In this document: piece after piece, positions 41,300 to 47,712 of the stretch | Position numbering within the stretch: position 1 is the first letter of the stretch | How the letters are laid out: every line of letters starts with the position of its first letter | NCBI GenBank assembly: GCA_963621975.1 | Contig: CAVFGI010000013.1 | Location: 1 to 47,712, forward strand | DNA: 47,712 nt | Direction of reading: 5' to 3' | Source: UBA9732 sp963621975 | Lineage (GTDB): Bacteria > Spirochaetota > Spirochaetia > Sphaerochaetales > Sphaerochaetaceae | Program-made: the position numbers and the translations under genes | The notes under the pieces: model-generated | Seen by the model: only the letters and a program-made list of their open reading frames with translations | Database searches by the model: none | Told to the model about the DNA's origin: nothing

Positions 41300-41647
41300 T
41301 TACCGAGCTTCAATTTCTTTAATAGTAAACTCGTTTCCCTGAATTAAGTAGGTTTTTTCACTGCTACATGCAGGGCAAATTTTTCCATATTGAACAGTGC
41401 TGTATTTCTCCCCGCAGTTTTCACAGTAAGTGATAGCAGGAATTTTCTCCACTATAAGTTTTGCCTCTTTCATATGGGTGGATCTGTTTAGTACCGCCCA
41501 TTTCCAGACATCGTGAAGATAATATTCTACAACAGTTGAGACTTCTCCTAACTGAAGAGTAACAGATTTAACCTCTGTTAGAGAATTCTCTTCACAGAGG
41601 TCTTCAATTGTATTAATTACATGAAATACTACACCAAGTTCGTGCAT
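41300..41647 (-). CDS. hypA: Hydrogenase/urease nickel metallochaperone HypA
   Basis: Protein of 115 residues. The N-terminal MHELGVV carries the nickel-binding His2 and Glu3. The zinc-binding domain has two C-x-x-C pairs, CENC and CPAC, 14 residues apart. HypA delivers nickel to [NiFe]-hydrogenase or urease precursors together with HypB. It is 16 bases downstream of hypB on the same strand. No hydrogenase or urease structural gene is in the window, so the client enzyme is encoded elsewhere. Confidence 0.94.
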   Translation of the reverse strand: MHELGVVFHVINTIEDLCEENSLTEVKSVTLQLGEVSTVVEYYLHDVWKWAVLNRSTHMKEAKLIVEKIPAITYCENCGEKYSTVQYGKICPACSSEKTYLIQGNEFTIKEIEAR

Positions 41648-41663
41648 CTTTAAGAAGTCCGTT

Positions 41664-42335
41664 TCATTTATTATAGGATTTAACTTGCTCTTTTATCCAA
41701 TTAATCCAGGGCTCAAAACCTTCCCCTGTTTTTGCAGAAACAAAGAAAACCTTGGCTTTTGGATTAAGCTTTAGAATTCTTTCTTTGACTTTTTCTGTTG
41801 AAAAATCATCAAACACAGAAAGAGTGTCGCATTTATTTATTAACACAACGTCACAGATCTGGAACATCAATGGATATTTTAAAGGTTTATCATCGCCTTC
41901 AGGAACGGAAAGAATCATTGCATTTTTTGTGCTTCCAGTGTCAAATTCTGCAGGGCAAACAAGATTGCCGACATTTTCCAAAACAACAAAGTCTAAGTCT
42001 TGTGTACCAAACTCTCTAAGTCCTTGTCTTGTCATGTCAGCATCAAGGTGACACATTCCCCCTGTATGAATTTGAATAACCCTAACACCTGTCTGCTCAA
42101 TAGCCTGGGCATCCACATCGGAGTCAATATCGGCTTCCATTACCCCGATTTTAATTTCATCTTTTAACATTTGGATGGTTCTTTTTAAGGTTGTAGTTTT
42201 ACCGGCACCAGGGGAAGACATAAGATTTAAAAGAAAGGTTCCTTCTTTCTTTAATTCTTCTCTTAATAACGCTGCGTCTTTGTCGTTGTCTTCAAAGACA
42301 CTTCTTTTTACTTCTATTACTTTAAAATCGCGCAT
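41664..42335 (-). CDS. hypB: Hydrogenase nickel incorporation GTPase HypB
   Basis: Protein of 223 residues of the SIMIBI class of GTPases. It has the P-loop SSPGAGKTTTLKR near residue 40, the metal-binding switch motif GGMCHLDADM near residue 92, ENVGNLVCPAEFD near 122 and the guanine-specificity motif NKCD near 165. It has no N-terminal His-rich nickel store. It works with HypA in nickel insertion. No Shine-Dalgarno sequence; a TAAAAT hexamer ends six bases before the ATG. Confidence 0.95.
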   Translation of the reverse strand: MRDFKVIEVKRSVFEDNDKDAALLREELKKEGTFLLNLMSSPGAGKTTTLKRTIQMLKDEIKIGVMEADIDSDVDAQAIEQTGVRVIQIHTGGMCHLDADMTRQGLREFGTQDLDFVVLENVGNLVCPAEFDTGSTKNAMILSVPEGDDKPLKYPLMFQICDVVLINKCDTLSVFDDFSTEKVKERILKLNPKAKVFFVSAKTGEGFEPWINWIKEQVKSYNK

Positions 42336-42341
42336 AGCATT

Positions 42342-42370
42342 ATTTTATATCATAAAGAAACTTTTATCTA
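42342..42370 (-). promoter_or_regulatory. Putative hypB promoter, predicted leaderless
   Basis: Minus strand TAGATA (42365-42370), 17-base spacer, TAAAAT (42342-42347), six bases, then the hypB ATG. Confidence 0.42.
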
Positions 42371-42463
42371 TTTGTTTTGTTTTACTTCTTAGAAGGGCAG
42401 GCTTGTATGAAAAAAATGAAAAGTGTAACATGTCTGTGCAAATATATTTTTAGAGGTTAAATT

Positions 42464-42817
42464 ATGTCAAACAGAAAAGGAAAATCTTCAGGTGAAGGAA
42501 TTATTAAATTAGCAAATGTTCTTCAGATTGTTTTATCCATACTTTGTATTCTCTGCGGTATTTTAATAATTATTGCTGGTGCCAATTGTGAGGATTGCTA
42601 TTTTCCTTCTGATGTTCCCGTCACCGGTGCTACATTAATTGTTTGTGGAATTCTTTTTATTGTTATTGGTCTCATTGTTATAGCAATTGAAGCTATGTTC
42701 TTAAGATGCTATGGCGAAATTGCAGTAGACCTTCACTGCATTAGAAATTCTAATGCTACAATTGCTGAATTTATTGACAGAGCAGATATTGCAAGACGAA
42801 ACAAAGAACAGCAGTAA
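42464..42817 (+). CDS. Small membrane protein of unknown function
   Basis: Protein of 117 residues. A polar start (MSNRKGKSSGEG) is followed by two hydrophobic segments (about 20-43 and 56-80) with a short loop holding C-E-D-C, then a soluble C-terminal tail rich in Asn, Glu and Arg. AGAGG eight bases before the ATG and a good terminator after the stop support a real transcription unit. I do not recognise a family. The paired cysteines in the loop could form a disulfide or bind metal. Confidence 0.6.
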   Translation: MSNRKGKSSGEGIIKLANVLQIVLSILCILCGILIIIAGANCEDCYFPSDVPVTGATLIVCGILFIVIGLIVIAIEAMFLRCYGEIAVDLHCIRNSNATIAEFIDRADIARRNKEQQ

Positions 42818-42839
42818 TTAAGAAGTATTCTTTTTATAG

Positions 42840-42868
42840 GAGCACTGGGAGATTCTCAGTGCTCTTTT
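42840..42868 (+). terminator. Terminator after the small membrane protein
   Basis: GAGCACTG (42840-42847) and CAGTGCTC (42857-42864) form an 8-bp stem followed by TTTT. Confidence 0.75.
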
Positions 42869-42877
42869 GCTTGAGAG

Positions 42878-43588
42878 ATGGAGCACCGAGAAGTTCAGGG
42901 GATTTCTTATTTTCTCATTAGAAAAAGAGGAATGCGGAATTTACGACTTAAACTCAATAATGAGGGTTGTGTTGTTGTTTCTGCCCCTTATTCTGCAAAG
43001 ATAACTGACATCAATAACTTTGTGTTAAGATGCGAAAGTAAAATTAAAAAGGTGGAGAAAAACATACCACAGCATACATATAGAACGGGAGACGCAATTT
43101 TACTTTTTGGAAAGGATAGGTTTTTAGAAGTAATAGAAACTTCTCTACAATCTAAAACAATGGCCGAATATTGTATTAATGATGAAAAAATTGTGATATC
43201 AGTTGAAAATAAAGACATCGGTCTTGTAAAACAAACTATCAAACAAATATATGTAGACACGGTTACGGAGGTTATCTCAAGTAGAATTCCTTATTGGGTG
43301 AGTATGGTGCAAACAGGGGAGCTTGTAAGATTTGGTGTAAATAAAGCCAAGACAAAATGGGGAGTCTGCTATCCAAAAGAGAGACGTTTGTATCTTAGTT
43401 ATATGTGTGCAATTTTGCCATATGAACTCATAGACATGGTAGCGTTGCATGAGGTTTGTCACCTAAAAGTGGCGGGACATGGACCGGCATTTTGGGCTTT
43501 AATGAGAAGCTATATGCCAGATTTAGACAAAAGAAAAGCCCAACTTAAAGAAATCTCTAAGAAGGGCTTAACATACAACTTGGTGTAA
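42878..43588 (+). CDS. YgjP-like zinc metallopeptidase (DUF45, SprT-like)
   Basis: Protein of 236 residues with the DUF45/YgjP layout: an N-terminal half with SYFLIRKRGMRNLRLKL and APYSAKITDINNFV, then W-G-V-C, LSYMCAILPYELIDMVALHE, and the zinc motif HEVCHL followed by GHGPAFWALM as third-ligand region. Bacterial members are widely present with no settled role. The ATG is only nine bases past the preceding terminator's T-run and no clear promoter is visible, so expression may depend on partial read-through. Confidence 0.86.
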   Translation: MEHREVQGISYFLIRKRGMRNLRLKLNNEGCVVVSAPYSAKITDINNFVLRCESKIKKVEKNIPQHTYRTGDAILLFGKDRFLEVIETSLQSKTMAEYCINDEKIVISVENKDIGLVKQTIKQIYVDTVTEVISSRIPYWVSMVQTGELVRFGVNKAKTKWGVCYPKERRLYLSYMCAILPYELIDMVALHEVCHLKVAGHGPAFWALMRSYMPDLDKRKAQLKEISKKGLTYNLV

Positions 43589-43633
43589 CAAATTTCAAAA
43601 GAGATTTTTGCAAAACCTCTTCATCCTTGCAAA

Positions 43634-45070
43634 TTACTTGATTATAGAAAGTAAATGTTTGACAAATGCGTAAGTTCTTTTTGCAGAACTAATGGAGACT
43701 TTCTCGTTTGTGGAGTGGATGTCTACTAGGTTTGGCCCAATTGAAACACTATCCATTCCAGGAACCTTACTGCTTATGACTCCACACTCAAGTCCTGCAT
43801 GGATTGCGGTCACAAGAGGCTTGATTCCTGTGTTTTCCTCATATGCTTTTGCACAGAACGCCGCCAACTGAGAATTTGGATCTGGGGTCCAAGAAGGGTA
43901 GCCATCTCCAATCTTGTAGTTAAATCCAAATGCCGATACTATTGTGGCAATTTTCTTTACTAAATATTCTTTTGCGCTATCTATATTGCTTCTTATGCTA
44001 AGTTCCATGTGGAAGTTTCCTTCTTCCGTTACGTGCACAATAGCAAGATTATTTGAAGTTTCAACAATACCAGAAAGGGCCTTACTCATTGCAAACACTC
44101 CATGCGGAAGTGCAAATAAAAGGCCGATAACTCTATTTGTGGACTCTTCAGAGATACTTTTAAGGCATACAAGAGAGTCTAATTCTTCACATAGAACAAA
44201 AAGGCTTGGCTCTTCAAGGTTGTTTTCAAATTTTAAGGCTTCTGAAATTGTTTCAACTGCTTGTTTTGCTGCAAAAACAGTGTCTTCTTTAACAAGAATT
44301 GTACATTCACAAGTTGAAGGAATTACATTTCTTCTAGTTCCTCCGTTAAAGGATGCTATAGTAAACTGACACCCAACCTCTTTAAGTTGATAAAGAATTC
44401 TTGCCATTGCACTAATTGCATTAAGCCTCTGAAGGTGAATATCTCCTCCGCTATGTCCTCCTTTTAGCCCTCCAATTGTCAATTTGAGTGGTTTCCATTT
44501 TTTCTTTTCAGAAGAGAACTCTAAAACAGTATCCGAGACTAAATCTACTCCACCAGCACAACCAATATAAATAATTCCTTCTTCTTCGCTGTCAAGGTTG
44601 ATAAGCTTTTTACTTTTAATAAGAGAACCATCAAGACCAAAAGCACCGTCCATCCCCGTTTCTTCTGAGAAGGTGAAAATAGCTTCAAGTGGGCCGTGTT
44701 GGCTTTCTTTATCTGTGAAGATTGCCATTATAATGGCAACTCCAATTCCATCGTCTGCTCCAAGACTGGTTTCTTTTGCTTTTAGCCAATCTCCATCAAT
44801 TTCTGTTTCAATTGGATCTTTTGTAAAATCATGCTTACTTCCAGGAACTTTTACACAAACCATGTCCATATGACCTTGAAGAGCCACAGAGGGACGGGCT
44901 TCATATCCCTTTGTTGCAGGAACTCTAGCAATAATATTTCCAGCAGCGTCTCTCTGTGCTTCAATTCCATTTTCTTTTGCCCATGAGAGAATAAACTGTC
45001 TCATTCCTTCTTCATTCCCAGATTCTCTTGGAATCTTACAAATTTGATCGAAATACTCAAACAAATCCAT
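43634..45070 (-). CDS. pepD: Aminoacyl-histidine dipeptidase, M20 family
   Basis: Protein of 478 residues. Metal-site motifs of the M20 family are visible: LQGHMDMV (His77-like with Asp), GADDGIG with the bridging Asp, SEETGMDGA with the catalytic Glu pair, and a late His in VTAIHAGLECG. It hydrolyses Xaa-His and other dipeptides in the cytoplasm. It overlaps nagA by one base (TAATG), so the two are translated in concert. The GGGKRGG-type purine run at the end of nagA gives the ribosome-binding site. Confidence 0.93.
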   Translation of the reverse strand: MDLFEYFDQICKIPRESGNEEGMRQFILSWAKENGIEAQRDAAGNIIARVPATKGYEARPSVALQGHMDMVCVKVPGSKHDFTKDPIETEIDGDWLKAKETSLGADDGIGVAIIMAIFTDKESQHGPLEAIFTFSEETGMDGAFGLDGSLIKSKKLINLDSEEEGIIYIGCAGGVDLVSDTVLEFSSEKKKWKPLKLTIGGLKGGHSGGDIHLQRLNAISAMARILYQLKEVGCQFTIASFNGGTRRNVIPSTCECTILVKEDTVFAAKQAVETISEALKFENNLEEPSLFVLCEELDSLVCLKSISEESTNRVIGLLFALPHGVFAMSKALSGIVETSNNLAIVHVTEEGNFHMELSIRSNIDSAKEYLVKKIATIVSAFGFNYKIGDGYPSWTPDPNSQLAAFCAKAYEENTGIKPLVTAIHAGLECGVISSKVPGMDSVSIGPNLVDIHSTNEKVSISSAKRTYAFVKHLLSIIK

Positions 45071-46239
45071 TATTTCCTCCTCTTTCCCTTAATGAAAACA
45101 GCAACCGCATTAAAATTTTCATCAAAGACCGAGATATTTGCCAAATGGCCTTTCTTTATTGTTCCAATTTCTTTAAATCCATAAATATTGGCAGGATTTT
45201 TTGTGGCCATATCTACCACTTTTTCCTTGTTCACGCCCCAAGAAGATAGATTAGCAATAGCCTTATTTAAGGTTAATGCAGAACCACACAAAAGTTCAGG
45301 GCTATCTGCATTAACAAAAGCACCTCTATTTCCCAAAAGAACTCTCAAACCATTTGCTGTAAAGGATCCTTGCCCTAAAGAAGTGGGTTTTAAACTATCT
45401 GTAATTAATACAACCTTTCCACCTGGTTTTGATTGTGCAACGTATTTAACTAAGTCCTTGTTCACATGAACTCCGTCTGCAATCAGCTCGCAAGAGAACC
45501 TGTTATCTATTAAAGCTGCTCCTGAAATTGTAGGATCTCTATGTCCAATACTTGGCATTGCATTAAACATATGGGTTGCATGTTTTATTCCAAGTTCCAC
45601 ACCTGCTTCTGCCTGATCATAAGAAGCATTTGTATGTCCAGCAAGTAAAACAATGTTCTCTTTTTGAGCAATACGTGTAATTTTCTCAATATTATTTAAT
45701 TCTGGGGCTATTGTCATACAAACTAAGTGTCCTTTGCAAAGCTTTATGAACTGTTTAAAGACACTTTCATCTGGTTCAGAAATGGAGGTTGGGTCCTGTG
45801 CCCCAGCTTTTAAAGGAGACAAAAAAGGGCCTTCAAAGTTTACTCCAAGAATTGTTGCTCCTTCTTCCTTCCCCATGGCCTCTAGAATTGCTAATGCTTC
45901 AGCTTCCATTTTTTGAGGCTTTCCAGCATAGAGAGTAGGAAGAAAGGCTGTTACGCCAAAGTTCGCAAGACACTCCGACATTTTTAAAATTGATTCCGCT
46001 TTTGAATCTTCTGTTCCAAAACCACCAATTCCATGAATATGGGTGTCAATCAAACCAGAAGTGACCGTTTGCCCTTTTGCATCGTAAATCTCATTTGCTT
46101 CATGTTTTTGTACGTCATAGTCTTCCATATCAAAAACGTCTGCTATACGACCTTCTTGTGAAACAAGGATTCCATAATTTAGCCTTAATGTGCCATCTGT
46201 AATCAAGTTTGCGTTTTTAATCAAAAGGGTATTTTTCAT
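45070..46239 (-). CDS. nagA: N-acetylglucosamine-6-phosphate deacetylase
   Basis: Protein of 389 residues of the amidohydrolase superfamily. It has the metal and substrate motifs DTHIHGIGGFGTED (near residue 70), NFEGPFLSPLKAGAQ (near 135), LLAGHTNASYDQA (near 200), THMFNAMPSIGHR (near 225) and the catalytic Asp in LITDSLKP (near 286). It makes glucosamine-6-phosphate and acetate from recycled or imported GlcNAc-6-P. nagB is not adjacent. No Shine-Dalgarno sequence; an extended -10 ends six bases before the ATG. Co-translated with pepD. Confidence 0.95.
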   Translation of the reverse strand: MKNTLLIKNANLITDGTLRLNYGILVSQEGRIADVFDMEDYDVQKHEANEIYDAKGQTVTSGLIDTHIHGIGGFGTEDSKAESILKMSECLANFGVTAFLPTLYAGKPQKMEAEALAILEAMGKEEGATILGVNFEGPFLSPLKAGAQDPTSISEPDESVFKQFIKLCKGHLVCMTIAPELNNIEKITRIAQKENIVLLAGHTNASYDQAEAGVELGIKHATHMFNAMPSIGHRDPTISGAALIDNRFSCELIADGVHVNKDLVKYVAQSKPGGKVVLITDSLKPTSLGQGSFTANGLRVLLGNRGAFVNADSPELLCGSALTLNKAIANLSSWGVNKEKVVDMATKNPANIYGFKEIGTIKKGHLANISVFDENFNAVAVFIKGKRRK

Positions 46240-46245
46240 GCCTAC

Positions 46246-46274
46246 AGTATAGCAAGTAGATGTTATTCAAGCAA
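46246..46274 (-). promoter_or_regulatory. nagA-pepD promoter, predicted leaderless
   Basis: Minus strand TTGCTT (46269-46274), 17-base spacer, extended -10 TGC-TATACT (hexamer 46246-46251), six bases, then the nagA ATG at 46239. Confidence 0.55.
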
Positions 46275-46304
46275 TTGCACCGTGCTTTAGAAAAGGGTTA
46301 CAAT
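46275..46304 (+). promoter_or_regulatory. Promoter of the ygiQ-family gene, predicted leaderless
   Basis: TTGCAC (46275-46280), 18-base spacer, TACAAT (46299-46304), six bases, then ATG at 46311. Its -35 abuts the nagA -35 on the other strand. Confidence 0.48.
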
Positions 46305-46310
46305 TGACGT

Positions 46311-47712
46311 ATGTTTATACCCACAACACGAACAGAAATGGCTCAAAGAGGTTGGAACGAGTTAGATGTTTTATTCATATCTGCAGATGCATATGTAGAT
46401 CATCCTTCATTTGCTTGTTCACTACTGTCTCGACTGCTTGAATCTCACGGTTACAGAGTTGGCATTATTTCCCAGCCAGATTGGAAAGATGTAAACAGTT
46501 TAAAAACAATGGGGAGGCCTAGACTTTGTTGTATGATAAGCGGTGGGAATTTGGACTCCATGGTTGCTCATTATACAAGCACAAAAAAAAGACGAAGTGA
46601 AGATATGTATTCTCCCGGAGGAATGGCCGGATTCAGGCCAGATCGCCCAACCATTATCTACTCTAATCTTGCAAGACAAGCCTTCAAAGAGGTGCCAATT
46701 GTAATTGGGGGGCTTGAAGCCTCTTTGAGAAGACTTGCACATTATGACTATTGGCAAGATTTGGTTCGAAAGCCAATTATTCTTGACGCAAAAGCAAATC
46801 TTTTGGTCTATGGAATGGGAGAACTACAGGTTTTAGAGATAGCGGATAGACTTGCAAAAGGGGAAGATATTAACAGCATGCATGATATTCAAGGAACCTG
46901 CTATTCTGTTTCAGAGAAAGAGTGGAATTTGCAAAAGCAGGATGAAAAGAAGGATGTGAGTCAAATAATCATTCCTTCTTACGAAGAAGTATCGGCAAGA
47001 GATAAAGGGTCTAATAAACCAGATAAAGAGGGGCAGAAAGCATATGCAAAAGCCTTTCAAATGAAAATGCAACAAGAGAATCCTTTTAGTAAACAATGCC
47101 TTGTACAAGCATGTAATGGCAGATTTGTTATACAGAACCCACCTGCTAGACCATTATCTACAGCAGAACTTGATAGCTTATATGAGTTTCCATATACGAG
47201 AAAATGGCATCCTTCCTACGACGCCTTAGGTGGAATTCCTGCAATCAAGGAGGTTCAATTCTCTATTACCTCCAACAGGGGGTGTTATGGTGCTTGCTCT
47301 TTTTGTGCAATAAGTGCACATCAAGGAAGAATTATTCAAGTCAGAAGTAAGGAGTCTCTAATTAGAGAAACAAAAACCCTCGTTAAACATCCTGATTTTA
47401 AAGGTTATATTAATGATTTGGGTGGCCCTACAGCTAACTTTCAATGCAAAGCATGCGAGAAACAAATGAAAACTGGACCCTGTTCCAATAGGCAATGTTT
47501 ATTTCCAAAACCATGTCCAAACGTCAAAGAAGCGCATCTTGAGTATTTAGAAAAACTTGATGCAGTTGCTAATGTTCCCGGAGTGAAAAAGGTATTCATT
47601 CGCAGTGGTATTAGATTCGACTATCTCATGCTATGCACTTCTTCAAATGTATGTAAAGAATTTATGAAGAAACTGGTCAAAGACCACGTAAGTGGACAAT
47701 TAAAAGTGGCGC
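46311..47712 (+). CDS. ygiQ: YgiQ-family radical SAM protein (partial, cut by window end)
   Basis: The first 467 residues of an open frame that runs off the window. It begins FIPTTRTEMAQRGWNELDVLFISADAYVDHPSFA, the typical YgiQ (UPF0313) start, with GGLEASLRRLAHYDYW near residue 140. The radical SAM cluster motif is C325-x3-C329-x2-C332 in NRGCYGACSFC, and the insert NDLGGPTANFQC follows. Family members run to 600-700 residues, so about a third is missing. The reaction is not established. A -10 element ends six bases before the ATG and there is no Shine-Dalgarno sequence. Confidence 0.92.
   Translation, partial: MFIPTTRTEMAQRGWNELDVLFISADAYVDHPSFACSLLSRLLESHGYRVGIISQPDWKDVNSLKTMGRPRLCCMISGGNLDSMVAHYTSTKKRRSEDMYSPGGMAGFRPDRPTIIYSNLARQAFKEVPIVIGGLEASLRRLAHYDYWQDLVRKPIILDAKANLLVYGMGELQVLEIADRLAKGEDINSMHDIQGTCYSVSEKEWNLQKQDEKKDVSQIIIPSYEEVSARDKGSNKPDKEGQKAYAKAFQMKMQQENPFSKQCLVQACNGRFVIQNPPARPLSTAELDSLYEFPYTRKWHPSYDALGGIPAIKEVQFSITSNRGCYGACSFCAISAHQGRIIQVRSKESLIRETKTLVKHPDFKGYINDLGGPTANFQCKACEKQMKTGPCSNRQCLFPKPCPNVKEAHLEYLEKLDAVANVPGVKKVFIRSGIRFDYLMLCTSSNVCKEFMKKLVKDHVSGQLKVA

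Noticed and set aside
1..47712. tRNA, rRNA, CRISPR, insertion sequences or prophage
   Set aside because: I saw no cloverleaf T-arm signature in intergenic DNA, no regularly spaced direct repeats, no transposase or integrase motifs and no terminal inverted repeats flanking genes.

Overview
The window reads as the replication-origin neighbourhood of a low-GC, diderm spirochaete of the Treponema/Sphaerochaeta type. The evidence is a YidC with a large periplasmic domain, an outer-membrane barrel protein, a 464-residue DnaA, a dual cyclophilin-FKBP isomerase of a kind known from treponemes, a DUF4416 protein, and the order dnaA-dnaN-recF-dciA-ndk-rpmH-rnpA-yidC-jag facing away from gyrB-gyrA. Genus is inference. 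I see no tRNA, rRNA, CRISPR array, insertion sequence or prophage.

Layout. 1-4.1 kb: a Wzi-like outer-membrane barrel, a BASS-type transporter, a lipoprotein and DUF4416. 4.2-12.5 kb: pth coupled to a very large GH13-like protein, an SDF-family symporter, an unknown membrane protein and two glycosyltransferases likely to build membrane glycolipids. 12.6-22.6 kb: a GH2 glycosidase, rsmE, an S41 protease, lgt, an M24 aminopeptidase, gpmI and a PfkB kinase. 22.6-30.5 kb: an unbroken minus-strand block jag, yidC, rnpA, rpmH, ndk, dciA, recF, dnaN, dnaA. 30.6-37.5 kb: gyrB and gyrA, a perfect parS, nfu, parA, parB. 37.5-47.7 kb: cyclophilin-FKBP, radA, a TraB-family protein, hypA, hypB, a small membrane protein, a YgjP-like metalloprotease, pepD, nagA and a ygiQ-family gene cut by the window edge.

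How it fits together. Initiation (DnaA, DnaN, the DciA helicase loader, gyrase) and segregation (ParA, ParB, parS) are within about 10 kb. The dnaN-dnaA gap carries DnaA-box-like 9-mers spaced 10-11 bp apart beside a very AT-rich stretch and is the best oriC candidate. The gene-direction switch and hand tallies of G and C on sampled lines agree with that.

The less expected signals are regulatory. A second set of 10-11-bp-phased DnaA boxes lies in the 377-bp rsmE-ctpA gap, about 14 kb from oriC. An exact DnaA box fills the spacer of the rpmH operon promoter. About eleven genes (including dnaA, parA, pth, lgt, nagA, hypB and ygiQ) lack a Shine-Dalgarno sequence and have a -10-like hexamer ending 6-8 bases before the ATG, which suggests frequent leaderless mRNAs. 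Most proteins belong to known families; I found no convincing novel multi-gene system.
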